Of a stretch of DNA of 64,000 nucleotides, positions 24,985 through 35,651 are shown piece after piece. Source of the stretch: Thermoplasmata archaeon (GTDB lineage Archaea; Thermoplasmatota; DTKX01; JAHFTX01); assembly GCA_023265395.1 (NCBI GenBank), contig JAHFTX010000007.1, positions 1-64,000 of the forward strand. The letters run 5' to 3'. A program made the position numbers and the translations under genes. The first letter of the stretch is position 1. Each line of letters starts with the position of its first letter. The notes beneath the pieces were generated by a model, which saw only the letters and a program-made list of their open reading frames with translations, was not told the origin of the DNA and searched no databases.

Positions 24985-25775
24985 CTGATCACCGTCCCAG
25001 CGCCACTGCGAGCGGCGCGCACCGGGGTGGGGATGTTGGCGCTGCTGAACACCACCCGCTCGACCCCGTGGTCGAGGGCCTCGACCGCCCCCATGATCTT
25101 CTTCTGGAACCGGTCCTTGGCGAAGCCGACGTACTGGTCGATCTTGGCCTTGGGGATGGAGGAGACCACGCTGCTGGGGTCCTTGAGGTCCCGCAGCAGC
25201 CCCGGGACGTTGCTCAGGAACAACAGCTCCTCCGCTTCCAAGGCCACCGCGACGGCAGCGGCGCAGCGATCGACGTCGGCGTTGACCGCCTCGCCGTCGT
25301 TCGAGAGGATGGGTGCGGTGATCACCGGCACGTAGCCGTTCTCGAGCAGCAGTCGCAGCAGGGCCACGTTGACCTTCTCGACCTTGCCGGTGTAGTCGTC
25401 GCGGATGAGCTTGCGCTTGCCCTCCTCGATGACCTTGAGGGTCTCCTTGCGGGTCCCTTCGAGCAGGCGGCCGTCGACCCCTGCGAGGCCGAGCGCGTTG
25501 ACGCCCAGCTGCTGCAGGCGGCTGACGATCTCGACGTTGCGCTTGCCCGCGTAGATCATGCTGAAGATCCCCAATGTCTCCTTGTCGGTGCGCCGCGAGG
25601 TGTAGCCGGAGACCGAGGTGACGAACCGGGGTGGGTGCCCCAGCTTGGTCGCCACCTCGTTGGTCTCGTCGCTGCCACCGTGGAGCAGCACGAAGGGTTC
25701 ACGCTGGCTCGCGAGGTCGACCAAGACGTTGTCGACGTCGATGCCTGCCCCGCCCCCGACCTTGACCACGAACAT
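24981..25775 (-). CDS. lysZ: [LysW]-aminoadipate kinase
   Basis: 264 residues, amino acid kinase fold of the ArgB family. It phosphorylates the side-chain carboxylate of LysW-bound aminoadipate or glutamate. It starts with FVVKVGGGAG and has LLHGGSDETNEVA as substrate loop; SNVPGLLRDL lies in the ATP half. The DETNEV insertion and TSRRTDKETL are typical of the LysW-linked kinases rather than bacterial N-acetylglutamate kinase. ATG 25775 is chosen because earlier in-frame sequence is the shadow of lysY. The gene begins 17 bases after the lysY stop. Confidence 0.93.
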   Translation of the reverse strand: MFVVKVGGGAGIDVDNVLVDLASQREPFVLLHGGSDETNEVATKLGHPPRFVTSVSGYTSRRTDKETLGIFSMIYAGKRNVEIVSRLQQLGVNALGLAGVDGRLLEGTRKETLKVIEEGKRKLIRDDYTGKVEKVNVALLRLLLENGYVPVITAPILSNDGEAVNADVDRCAAAVAVALEAEELLFLSNVPGLLRDLKDPSSVVSSIPKAKIDQYVGFAKDRFQKKIMGAVEALDHGVERVVFSSANIPTPVRAARSGAGTVIS

Positions 25776-25792
25776 GGGGTGCCCTCCCCCTC

Positions 25793-26842
25793 CTAGACCG
25801 GGTGGAGTCCGGGGAACTCCAGGCCCGTGCGCTCGGGCAGGCCGCACATGAGGTTCATCGAGGCGACCGCCGAGCCGGCAGCGCCCTTGACGAGGTTGTC
25901 GATGGCCCCAAAGGCGACGATGCGCTCGCCGCGGGGGTCGAGCTGGAAGCCGACGTCCCCGAAGTTGGATCCCAGCAGGACCTTGGGGTTGGGCAGCTGG
26001 TGGAGGCCAGCCTTCTGGTTGACCACGCGCACGAAGGGCTCGGCGCCATAGGCGTCGCGGTAGGCCTTCCACAGGTCCTTGTCCGTGACCTCGCCGCGCG
26101 GGCGCAGATGGCAGGTCGCCAGGATCCCGCGGACCATGTCCACCGCGTGGGCGGAGAGGTCGATGCGGGGCTTGCGGCCGCCATTGTAGGGGGCGAGCTC
26201 CTGTTCGACCTCGGCTGTGTGGCGGTGCCCCGTGGGCGCATAGGCGCGCACGACGTTGGCCCGCTCGGGGTGGTGCGTGGAGATGTTGACCTCGACGCCA
26301 GCGGCACTGGAGCCGATTTTGACGTCGACGATGATGTGGCGCTCCTCCACCAGGCCGGCCTTGAAGAGCGGGAGCATCGCCAGGTTGGCGGCCGTGGCCA
26401 TGCAGCCCGGACCAGAGGCGGCCGTGGCAGAGCGCAGCTGCTCGCGGTGCAGTTCGGGGACGCCATAGACGAAGCGCTGCAGGTTCTCCGGGTGCGGGTG
26501 GGTGATCCCATACCAGGTCGGGTAGTCGGCAGGGTCACGCAGCCGGTGGTCAGCGCTCAGGTCGATCACCTTGTCGGCGTTCTGCAGCAGCTGCGGCATC
26601 ATCTCCATCGCCCTGCCGTGGGGCACGCACACCATCAGCACCTCGGCGTGGTCGAGTCTCTCGCGCGGTGAGAACGTGAGGTCGAGGACGCCTCGCAGGT
26701 TCGGATGCAGCTGGTGCAGGGGCTTGCCAGCGTTGGAGGAGGAGGTGACGATGCCGACCTCGACCATCGGATGGGTCGCGAGGATGCGCAGGACCTCCCC
26801 ACCCGTGTAGCCACTGCCCCCAAGGACGTTGACACGAAGCAT
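25793..26842 (-). CDS. lysY: [LysW]-aminoadipate 6-phosphate reductase
   Basis: About 349 residues, ArgC-like dehydrogenase. It reduces the LysW-bound acyl phosphate to the semialdehyde with NADPH. The nucleotide-binding loop is GGSGYTGGEVLRIL at the N-terminus, and the catalytic Cys is in SGPGCMATAANLAML near residue 147. The HHPERANVVRAYAPTGHRHTAE segment is typical of the family. The ATG at 26842 is preceded by GGTGG at suitable spacing; the in-frame ATG three codons earlier is the alternative. Confidence 0.93.
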   Translation of the reverse strand: MLRVNVLGGSGYTGGEVLRILATHPMVEVGIVTSSSNAGKPLHQLHPNLRGVLDLTFSPRERLDHAEVLMVCVPHGRAMEMMPQLLQNADKVIDLSADHRLRDPADYPTWYGITHPHPENLQRFVYGVPELHREQLRSATAASGPGCMATAANLAMLPLFKAGLVEERHIIVDVKIGSSAAGVEVNISTHHPERANVVRAYAPTGHRHTAEVEQELAPYNGGRKPRIDLSAHAVDMVRGILATCHLRPRGEVTDKDLWKAYRDAYGAEPFVRVVNQKAGLHQLPNPKVLLGSNFGDVGFQLDPRGERIVAFGAIDNLVKGAAGSAVASMNLMCGLPERTGLEFPGLHPV

Positions 26843-26939
26843 GGCATCCACCGCACAGGTATGGCGAACAGCCTCTTCCCCCTCTTAAGGCGTGCCGCCG
26901 CGCCCACCAGGCGCGGCGGCTGCAGCCGCCAGGGGCGGC

Positions 26940-27839
26940 CTAGCGGGAGTGGGGACTGGGGACCACCGTCGGGACGCCGGAGACGCCCGGCCAGCGGTTG
27001 GCCGAGGCGATGACGTAGTCGACGATCAGTCCGGGCACGTCGATGCCGTAGACCTCCAGCGACTTGGCGAACTCGAGGTTGTGGTTGACCTCGTGGCAGG
27101 TGAGGCTGCCATCGGGGCGCTCCATCAGGTCGATGCCCAGCACGCCGCCGCCGACGGCCGCTGCCGCGGCCTGGGCGATCTGCTTGATCTGGGGCGTCAG
27201 CTCGATCTGGGTAGGCGTTCCGCCACGCTGCGTGTTGGTGATCCAGTGGTCCGAGGTGCGGGCGATGACGCCGACGCACTGGTCGCCGATGACGAGGGCG
27301 CGCAGGTCCCGGCCAGGCTTCTCGATGTACTCCTGGATGTAGAAGATCGAGTGCTGGTAGGAGCCCAGGGTCGCCTTGTGCTCGATGATCGACTCCGCCT
27401 GCTGGCGGTCGCTGACCTTGGCCAGCAGGCGCGCCCACGAGCCGGTGACGGGCTTGAGCACGGCAGGGTAGCCGATCTCCTCGATGGCCTCGAGGGCTTG
27501 CTCGGGGGTGAAGGCCACCAGTGTGGTGGGCGTCGGGACCCCGGCCTCTTGCAGCGCGATGGAGGTCAGGGCCTTGTCGCCGCAGCGGGCGACGACCTCG
27601 GGGGTGTTGACCGTGGTGATGCCGTAGCTGGCGAAGAACCGCAGGGCATAGAGTGCCTGGCTGTGGCTGAGCGTGCGGTCGAGCACGACATCGACCGGCG
27701 GCAGGCGCGTCGCGCCCCGCAGGCCATAGGTCAGCGCCCCGACGTCGATCTTGACGACGTCGACCCCGCGGTCGGCGGCAGCCTTGAGGAGGAGCTTCTC
27801 CTCTTTGCGGATCAGCGAGTAGAGCAGACCAAAGCGCAT
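26940..27839 (-). CDS. lysX: LysX paralogue 1, [LysW] amino-acid ligase (divergent)
   Basis: 299 residues, ATP-grasp ligase of the RimK/LysX family that attaches the alpha-amino group of aminoadipate or glutamate to the C-terminal Glu of LysW. ATP-grasp features are PAVLKPVTGSWARLLAKV and the metal site MERPDGSLTCHEVN. It shares most of its sequence with the adjacent paralogue. The substrate-side segment after CHEVN reads HNLEFAKSLEVYGIDVPG, unlike the YTMEFRNS of paralogue 2, so it may prefer a different amino acid; glutamate (ArgX role) is my inference. A hairpin-bearing gap of about 170 bases precedes it. Confidence 0.88.
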   Translation of the reverse strand: MRFGLLYSLIRKEEKLLLKAAADRGVDVVKIDVGALTYGLRGATRLPPVDVVLDRTLSHSQALYALRFFASYGITTVNTPEVVARCGDKALTSIALQEAGVPTPTTLVAFTPEQALEAIEEIGYPAVLKPVTGSWARLLAKVSDRQQAESIIEHKATLGSYQHSIFYIQEYIEKPGRDLRALVIGDQCVGVIARTSDHWITNTQRGGTPTQIELTPQIKQIAQAAAAAVGGGVLGIDLMERPDGSLTCHEVNHNLEFAKSLEVYGIDVPGLIVDYVIASANRWPGVSGVPTVVPSPHSR

Positions 27840-27854
27840 CCCTGGTGACCTCAG

Positions 27855-27891
27855 GCCATTGTGGCCGGACCCCAGGAGGACCTACAATGGC
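27855..27891. repeat. Inverted repeat upstream of the first LysX start
   Basis: GCCATTGT (27855-27862) and ACAATGGC (27884-27891) are perfect 8-base inverted arms around a 21-base centre that itself contains partly complementary GGTCC-type sequence. The dyad sits 15 bases before the lysX start on the minus strand. It could be an operator for the adjacent Lrp-type regulator or an mRNA hairpin. Confidence 0.4.
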
Positions 27892-27979
27892 TTGGGTGCG
27901 CTGGCGCCAGGGGGACAGGCTGCCGCCCTGACGTTCCGAGGGGGACCGACAGAATCCGTGGCGACAGGTGCCCGAGGAG

Positions 27980-27999
27980 GTTGTCGGACCAGCGACAAC
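27980..27999. repeat. Short hairpin after the second lysX
   Basis: GTTGTCG and CGACAAC flank a six-base centre, 12 bases beyond the stop of the gene at 28012. No T-tract follows on the minus strand, so it is not a classical terminator; it may protect the 3' end or mark an mRNA processing point. Confidence 0.35.
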
Positions 28000-28011
28000 C
28001 GAGGGTAGCCC

Positions 28012-28860
28012 TCATCGGCGGGCCTGGGCGATGGCGTACTCGATGATGCGCCCGGGGATGTCGACCCCCGTCGGGCCGACCGAGTTGCGGAACTCCATGG
28101 TGTAGTTGACCTCGTGGCAGGTCAGGCTCCCATCGGGCCGTTCCATCAGGTCGGCGGCGATCACCCCGCCCCCGACGGCGTTGGCGGCACGCACCGATAG
28201 GTCGGCGATCTCGTCGGTGACCTTGAGCGCCTCGGCTCGCCCACCGCGGGCGGTGTTGGTGATCCAGTGCTCCGAGGCGCGGGTGATGCCGGCGATGCAC
28301 TCGTCGCCGACGACGAAGGTCCGCAGGTCGCGGCCGGGCTTGTCGACGTACTCCTGGATGTAGAAGATCGAGTGCAGATAGTGGCCCAGCACCGACTTGT
28401 GCTCGATGATCGATTCCGCTTGCTGGACGTTCTCGACCTTGGCCAGCAGCCGCGCCCACGAGCCCGTGACGGGCTTCATCACTGCAGGGTAGCCGATGGT
28501 GTCGAGCGCCGCCAACGCCTGCTCCGGCGAGAACGCGACGATGGTCCGTGGCGTGGGCACCTTGTGGTCGGCGAACGCCAGGGAGGTCAGCGCCTTGTCC
28601 CCGGCGATCTCGGCGACCTCGAAGGTGTTGACGCAGGGGATTCCGTAGCTCTTGAAGAACCGCAGCGCATACAGGGCGCGGCTGTGGCTGACGCACCGCT
28701 CGAGGACCACGTCGACGGGGGGCAGCTGCTCGCAGCGGTCGAGCTCGTAGCTCATCTGGGCTGCGTTGAGCTTCTCGACGGTGACCGACCGGTCCTCGGC
28801 AGCCTTGAGGAGCATCTTCTCCTCGGTGCGCAGCAGCGCATAGAGCAAGCCCAAGCGCAT
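28012..28860 (-). CDS. lysX: LysX paralogue 2, [LysW]-aminoadipate ligase
   Basis: 282 residues, ATP-grasp ligase. It carries PAVMKPVTGSWARLLAKV and MERPDGSLTCHEVN, followed by YTMEFRNSVGPTGVDIPG, which closely follows the corresponding part of characterised aminoadipate-specific LysX enzymes as I remember them. This makes it the better candidate for the first lysine step, joining alpha-aminoadipate to LysW. It starts 48 bases after lysW and precedes the divergent paralogue in the same direction. Having two LysX proteins but single copies of lysZ, lysY, lysJ and lysK fits sharing of those enzymes between lysine and ornithine synthesis. Confidence 0.9.
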   Translation of the reverse strand: MRLGLLYALLRTEEKMLLKAAEDRSVTVEKLNAAQMSYELDRCEQLPPVDVVLERCVSHSRALYALRFFKSYGIPCVNTFEVAEIAGDKALTSLAFADHKVPTPRTIVAFSPEQALAALDTIGYPAVMKPVTGSWARLLAKVENVQQAESIIEHKSVLGHYLHSIFYIQEYVDKPGRDLRTFVVGDECIAGITRASEHWITNTARGGRAEALKVTDEIADLSVRAANAVGGGVIAADLMERPDGSLTCHEVNYTMEFRNSVGPTGVDIPGRIIEYAIAQARR

Positions 28861-28908
28861 GGCGGCGAACCCCGGGGCCTTTGGATGTACGTGGGGCGAC
28901 CTGCCGCC

Positions 28909-29073
28909 CTACTCGCCCCAGTCCTCTTCTTCTTGGGGCGCCAGCTGGACCATCGGGGGCGTCATCCCGGTCACCTCGAGGTCGGCGCCACAGTCGCCGC
29001 AGGTGATCAGCTCACCGACCTCGGTGTCCTCGTTCATCGCAAGCGTCGCTCCACACTCGGTACATTCGACCAT
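28909..29073 (-). CDS. lysW: Amino-group carrier protein LysW
   Basis: A 54-residue acidic zinc-ribbon protein that protects the amino group of aminoadipate (or glutamate) during lysine and ornithine synthesis. It has CTECG at residues 4-8 and CGDCG at 25-29 to bind zinc, and the diagnostic C-terminal EDWGE, whose last Glu gamma-carboxylate receives the substrate. A good ribosome-binding site (AAGGAGTGA) lies just before the ATG. It stands between the regulator gene and lysX, as in other archaeal lysine clusters. Confidence 0.96.
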   Translation of the reverse strand: MVECTECGATLAMNEDTEVGELITCGDCGADLEVTGMTPPMVQLAPQEEEDWGE

Positions 29074-29150
29074 GGTCGTCTCACTCCTTCGATCCGTCGG
29101 CAGGCGCGTGCAGCGCCGCGTTGTTGCAAGGGGGATGGAGGGGCATGGGC

Positions 29151-29627
29151 TCAGAGCTCCTTGAGCACCAGGCGGGTGCGCGTCGAGATGGTGCTGTCCA
29201 TCCGCCGGACCCGCTCGATGATGTCGTTGAGCTGCAGCGTCGAGAGGACGTCGACCAATGCGACGATGTCGGTCTCCCCAGCGACCTCGTAGACCGCTTG
29301 GACGCCCGGGATGGCAGCGATCGCCGTGGCGATCTTGGAGGTGTTGGTGTTGCTGCGAACCGAGACCTCCACGAACGCCTTGACGGTCGTGCCTGCCGTC
29401 CGAACCGTAAAGCGCAGGATGACCCCGCGGTCCTTGAGGCGCTTGAGACGACTGCGGACCGTCCCCTCAGAGGTGCCCAGTCGCTTGGCGAGGTCGACGA
29501 ACGACAGACGGCTGTCGACCTTGAGGGCCTCGAGCAACCGCTGGTCGCTCTCGTCGAGCGGGAACGTCGTGGCGGATTCCTGCTCTGCTGATGCGGCTCC
29601 TCCCGCATCGCTCTCCTCCTTTCCCAC
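29151..29627 (-). CDS. lysM: LysM-like Lrp/AsnC family regulator
   Basis: About 158 residues: an N-terminal winged helix-turn-helix (LDESDQRLLEALKVDSRLSFVDLAKRLGTSEGTVRSRLKRLKDRG) and a C-terminal RAM ligand domain (VEVSVRSNTNTSKIATAIAAIPGVQAVYEVAGETDIVALVDV). In Sulfolobus LysM activates the lysW cluster in response to lysine; gene position here is the same, 77 bases ahead of lysW. The TATA box at 29650-29659 would place transcription start at about GTG 29627, so I use that start; an earlier in-frame GTG at 29645 lies too close to the TATA box. Confidence 0.85.
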   Translation of the reverse strand: MGKEESDAGGAASAEQESATTFPLDESDQRLLEALKVDSRLSFVDLAKRLGTSEGTVRSRLKRLKDRGVILRFTVRTAGTTVKAFVEVSVRSNTNTSKIATAIAAIPGVQAVYEVAGETDIVALVDVLSTLQLNDIIERVRRMDSTISTRTRLVLKEL

Positions 29628-29649
29628 AAGGCCTCCGGAATGCACAATC

Positions 29650-29659
29650 CATACTTAAT
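29650..29659 (-). promoter_or_regulatory. TATA box for lysM and possibly the lys cluster
   Basis: ATTAAGTATG on the minus strand, centred about 27 bases before GTG 29627, predicts a leaderless lysM transcript. Confidence 0.5.
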
Positions 29660-29722
29660 CCTCCCCGCTCAAGCCGGGGACCGCCTGAGGATTCCGCAAA
29701 GGAGCTGCCGGAGGGCGAGCCT

Positions 29723-31288
29723 TCAGGTCGGCACCTTGCAGACGGGGCAGAAGGCGAACTCCGGCTCGAGCTCCTCGCCGCACGCTCGGCAGGTCGCTGG
29801 TCCCTGCTCAGGGGCCGTCGTGATCCGTGCCGTCCCTGCCTCGATCGCAGAGGCCGGCGGTGAGGGAGGAGGGAGCGAGGGTTCGTCGTCGAGTTCCTGG
29901 TGGGCTGAGCCCAGCTGGGTCATCGCGCGCTCGAGGGCCAGGGTGCTGCCATCGTCCTCGTCCGCTTCCTCGACGAAGGCGAAGCCTCCCAGGGAGCCGG
30001 CCGAGGGGGCAGGCTCCGACTCGTCGGGGTCACTCCCCCCCTCAGCGAGCAGTCGGGCCAGGAGGTCGTCGCTGGAGGCCTCAGCGGTGGGCGTCGCATC
30101 CTCGGATGCTGGTGCAGCCTCCAGGGCCGCCTCGCCCCATCCGCCGACACCCCCGGTCTCCTGGGTCGTGCCGGGCAACGCTGCCACTAGAGGGTCCCAT
30201 GGCGGCTCGACCACTCGCGCCGCGGCGATGGGCAACTGCCCCTGCGGACCAGGATCGAGTGCTTCGAGCGGTCGACGCTCGTCGTGCAGGCGGAAGGCCG
30301 GGTCATCCGCCCCCTGGCTCGTCCCGCTTCGGGGGTCCTCCTGGTCTGCTGGTTGCGGTCCGGTCTGCCAGACTGGGTCGGCCGAGGGGATCGCCATCGA
30401 AGAGGGCTGAAGCACCTCCCACGACGGCGTCTCCTCGGAAAGGGAGATGGGCTGCTGTGCAGGCTCGAGCGATGGGGGCTCCCATGGGGGCGCCTGGGTC
30501 GGCGGTACCTCCTCCTGCTCCGGCGCGTCGCCGGGTGCTTCCACGGGCGGGGGGCGCAGGTTCGCCCCGCAGTCAGGGCAGGCGTTCCACCCCTCCTCGA
30601 CCTGCTCGCCGCAGCCGGGGCAGGGGAAGGTGGCGGCCAGCTGGAGCAACCCAAGGGTCGGGCGCTCCTCTTCGGAGTCGGCGATGGATCCCGCTGCCAT
30701 CATCGAACTGCCACGGGCGAACACCGCCACCGGGGGTCCATGGGCCGCCAGCGGCGTGCCGCAGTACTGGCAGGCAGACCAATCCGCCTGCGTGAGGTTG
30801 CCGCAGGCCGGGCATGTGGTGAACACCGACCCTGGCCGCGCACCGGCCATCGTCGGCGACTCGAAGGATTCGGCGGCGTAGGAGGAGCGCACCAGCGAAT
30901 CGGCTTGGGCGAGGCTCTCACGGACGTCGTCCAAGCTCCCCGAGGCCAAGGCGTCCTTGGCGGCCACGAGCAAGGTGGTGACCTCCTTGAGCAGGTCCTT
31001 GCGCGTGGCTCCCAGCTGCTTGGTCTGGGCGGCGAGACTGGCCAGCTGGTCTCGGTAGCGCTGCACCTCGGCGATGGACTCGTTGGCAGCCGAGACGGCG
31101 TATTGCGCGTAGATCGAGGCGCTGCTGAAAATCTGGCTGTTGGCCATGTCGGTGGCCTTGGTGAGCCAGGTCTGCGCCTCCTCGAGGCGGCAGTGGGACT
31201 CGTGCGCGACCGCAATCACGCGGTTGGCCTCGGCCAGCCAGGTGCTGGCCTCCGCCCGCGCTGCCGCGACGGGGTCGAAGGGCTCCAC
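29723..31288 (-). CDS. Helical protein with three zinc-ribbon units
   Basis: 521 residues. The N-terminal 140 residues are helical and coiled-coil-like, with A/Q-rich heptads (WLAEANRVIAVAHESHCRLEEAQTWL and later AQTKQLGATRKDLLKEV). Three zinc ribbons follow: CPACGNLTQADWSACQYCG, CPGCGEQVEEGWNACPDCG, and the last at the C-terminus, CRACGEELEPEFAFCPVCK. The stretches between them are Pro/Glu-rich and probably disordered. No membrane helix is present. The GTG start follows a strong AAGGAGGT. Domain pattern resembles scaffold or sensor-type double-zinc-ribbon proteins; function unknown. Zinc ribbons also end the 1283-residue surface protein. Confidence 0.7.
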   Translation of the reverse strand: MEPFDPVAAARAEASTWLAEANRVIAVAHESHCRLEEAQTWLTKATDMANSQIFSSASIYAQYAVSAANESIAEVQRYRDQLASLAAQTKQLGATRKDLLKEVTTLLVAAKDALASGSLDDVRESLAQADSLVRSSYAAESFESPTMAGARPGSVFTTCPACGNLTQADWSACQYCGTPLAAHGPPVAVFARGSSMMAAGSIADSEEERPTLGLLQLAATFPCPGCGEQVEEGWNACPDCGANLRPPPVEAPGDAPEQEEVPPTQAPPWEPPSLEPAQQPISLSEETPSWEVLQPSSMAIPSADPVWQTGPQPADQEDPRSGTSQGADDPAFRLHDERRPLEALDPGPQGQLPIAAARVVEPPWDPLVAALPGTTQETGGVGGWGEAALEAAPASEDATPTAEASSDDLLARLLAEGGSDPDESEPAPSAGSLGGFAFVEEADEDDGSTLALERAMTQLGSAHQELDDEPSLPPPSPPASAIEAGTARITTAPEQGPATCRACGEELEPEFAFCPVCKVPT

Positions 31289-31414
31289 CGGGTACCTCCT
31301 TGCGCACTCGCATCGCGCGAAGCGGTCAGGGGGCGACCCAATCCCCTGTCTCTAGTTAAGCATTCGTCCGAAGGGCCGCCCAGGAGCCTGCGCCCCACCT
31401 TGGCCGGGAAGCCC

Positions 31415-33676
<2,262 letters not shown>

Positions 33677-33706
33677 AGGCTGTCCGGCCGCCACTCCGGA
33701 GGGAGG

Positions 33707-33716
33707 GTCTTAAGAC
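33707..33716 (-). promoter_or_regulatory. TATA-like box for maeB
   Basis: Palindromic GTCTTAAGAC lies about 35 bases before ATG 33676; being symmetric it could also act for the divergent ABC gene at 33794. Confidence 0.35.
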
Positions 33717-33793
33717 TTGGGAACGAACGACGGCGCGCCCGCGCTCGCAGGCGGCCACAAGGGTCTTAGCCCCCTCTCCTGCCTCGTGCGCGG

Positions 33794-34762
33794 ATGGAGC
33801 CGTCTGCCCCGGTGGCCATCGCGCTCGAGGGGCTGCGCAAGTGCTACGGCGACCTCGTGGCGGTCGACGACCTACGTTTGGAGGTCAACGAGGGCGAGAT
33901 CCTCGCCCTGCTCGGTCCCAACGGCGCCGGCAAGTCGACCACCCTGCGGATGCTGACGGGCCTGACACGCCCCAGCGCCGGCAGCGCCACCGTCGCGGGG
34001 ATCGATGTCTGCGTCGACGCGGTGGGCGTCCGGCGTCACCTGGGGATCGTGCCCCAGGAGAACACCCTCGACCGCGAGCTGACGGTGCGGCAGAACCTCG
34101 AGTTCCACGGGCAGCTCCACCGCCTTCCGACGGCGTACCGCCGCCGCCGCATCGAGGAGGTGCTCGACTTCATCGACCTGCGCCACCGCCAGCACGCATT
34201 CCCCAGCGAGCTCAGTGGTGGCATGAAGCGGCGAGTCACGCTCGCCAAGGCGTTGCTGCATGAACCGCCCATCCTCTTCCTCGATGAGCCCACCACCGGA
34301 CTGGACCCGCAGTCGCGGCGCAAGGTCTGGGACCGCATCATGCAGCTGCGCCGCAAGGGGCTGACCGTGCTGCTGACGACCCACCATCTCGACGAGGCGG
34401 AGCTGCTCTGCGACCGCATCGGCATCATCGACGCCGGCCGCTTGGTGGCGCTGGGCACCCCCGCGCAGTTGCGCGCGCGCCTGCCCGCCAGCGGCGTGCT
34501 CGAGCTCACGTGGGATGCGGTGGCGATCGGGCCCGCTGCGGCGGCGCGACTGGAGGCAGACCTGCGCCGTCTGGTGGGAGAAGGCCTGGCGACCGAGCTG
34601 GACCTGCGCGGTGGCCGCGCGCGGTTGCAGACCGAGCGGAAGGGAGAGCTGCTGCGCGCGGTCGTCACCCAGCTGCCGGACCACTTCAGCGGCATCGACC
34701 TGCGGCAGCCGCGGCTGGAGGACGTCTACCTCCACCTGACGGGGAGTGAGACCCGTGATTGA
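33794..34762 (+). CDS. ABC-2 type exporter, ATP-binding subunit
   Basis: 322 residues. Walker A is GPNGAGKST, signature LSGGMKRRV, Walker B ILFLDEPTTGLDP, and the H-loop TTHHLDEAEL. The CcmA/DrrA-like layout with a C-terminal extension of about 90 residues is typical of ABC-2 exporters for drugs, lipids or polysaccharides. Its last bases overlap the permease gene, so the two form one transporter. Substrate unknown. Confidence 0.93.
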   Translation: MEPSAPVAIALEGLRKCYGDLVAVDDLRLEVNEGEILALLGPNGAGKSTTLRMLTGLTRPSAGSATVAGIDVCVDAVGVRRHLGIVPQENTLDRELTVRQNLEFHGQLHRLPTAYRRRRIEEVLDFIDLRHRQHAFPSELSGGMKRRVTLAKALLHEPPILFLDEPTTGLDPQSRRKVWDRIMQLRRKGLTVLLTTHHLDEAELLCDRIGIIDAGRLVALGTPAQLRARLPASGVLELTWDAVAIGPAAAARLEADLRRLVGEGLATELDLRGGRARLQTERKGELLRAVVTQLPDHFSGIDLRQPRLEDVYLHLTGSETRD

Positions 34763-35543
34763 GCGCGCTGCCCTGCCGCGCAGCAAGGTGCCCCCGTGGG
34801 TGCACATCGTCCGCAAGGAGCTGCACGTCTACGCGCGCACCTACTACACTGAGGTCACCTACGTGATACTATTCCCCACGCTGCTGGTGCTCTCGCTGCG
34901 CTGGGGCATCGGCGAGGGCAAGGTCACCGTCGCGGGCATGGAGTACCTGCGGTTCATCGCCCCGGGGGTACTGTTGCTGGCGGCGGTGACCACGGCCTTC
35001 TTCAACGTCGGCTTCATCATGATCTTCGAGAAGGAGTATTCTGGCGCCTTCCAAGGCATCCTCACCTGTCCGGTCACGGTCACCGATGTGGTGCTCGGCA
35101 AGGTCGTCTCCGGTGCGACCAAGGCGACGATCAACGGGCTGGCGGTGACCCTACTGCTGGCGGTGGTGGTCGGATTCCCACTCCAGGCGACCACGCTGCT
35201 GGTGATTCCGCTGCTGTTCGTCACCTCGTTGCTCTTCTCCGCAGGGGGACTGGCCATGGGGGTGGTGTTGCGCAAGGGGTACCAACTGGGATCCATCGGG
35301 AACCTGGTGATCCTCCCGGCGACCTTCGCCGGTGGGATGTTCTTCGACTATCACACTCAGCTGCCATCGTCGCTGATCCCGATCGTCGCCCTCTCACCGG
35401 TGACGATGGCCATCGACGGGCTGCGGTCGACGATGATCGGCGGCAGCGGCGACATCGTGCTGCAGATGGTAGGGATCACGATAGCCTTCCTGTTGATGTT
35501 CCTCCTGGCCCGATGGACCTACGATGCCACCCTGCTCCGCTGA
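34755..35543 (+). CDS. ABC-2 type exporter, permease subunit
   Basis: About 262 residues with six hydrophobic helices in the ABC-2 membrane pattern, beginning after the amphipathic VHIVRKELHVYARTYYTEV; VLLLAAVTTAFFNVGFIMIFEKEYSGAFQGILTCPV is the characteristic middle part. GTG 34755 has GGGGAG eight bases upstream; GTG 34746 in the same frame is an alternative. Overlaps the ATPase stop, indicating coupled translation. Confidence 0.9.
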   Translation: MIERAALPRSKVPPWVHIVRKELHVYARTYYTEVTYVILFPTLLVLSLRWGIGEGKVTVAGMEYLRFIAPGVLLLAAVTTAFFNVGFIMIFEKEYSGAFQGILTCPVTVTDVVLGKVVSGATKATINGLAVTLLLAVVVGFPLQATTLLVIPLLFVTSLLFSAGGLAMGVVLRKGYQLGSIGNLVILPATFAGGMFFDYHTQLPSSLIPIVALSPVTMAIDGLRSTMIGGSGDIVLQMVGITIAFLLMFLLARWTYDATLLR

Positions 35544-35610
35544 CCGACCAACGAGAACGACCCCCGGTGAAGACCGCGGTTCGGGGGAGCGCCACCCTGG
35601 GCAGAGCGCG

Positions 35611-35618
35611 CTTATATC
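35611..35618 (+). promoter_or_regulatory. TATA box for the RPA operon
   Basis: CTTATATC about 38 bases before ATG 35652 fits a TBP site with a short leader that contains GGTGGG. Confidence 0.5.
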
Positions 35619-35651
35619 GGCGGCTCCTATCGGGAAGCCGGTGGGAACACC

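Noticed and set aside
34036-34816. Minus-strand frames opposite the ABC ATPase
   Set aside because: They are antisense to a gene with all ABC motifs and carry no motif themselves.
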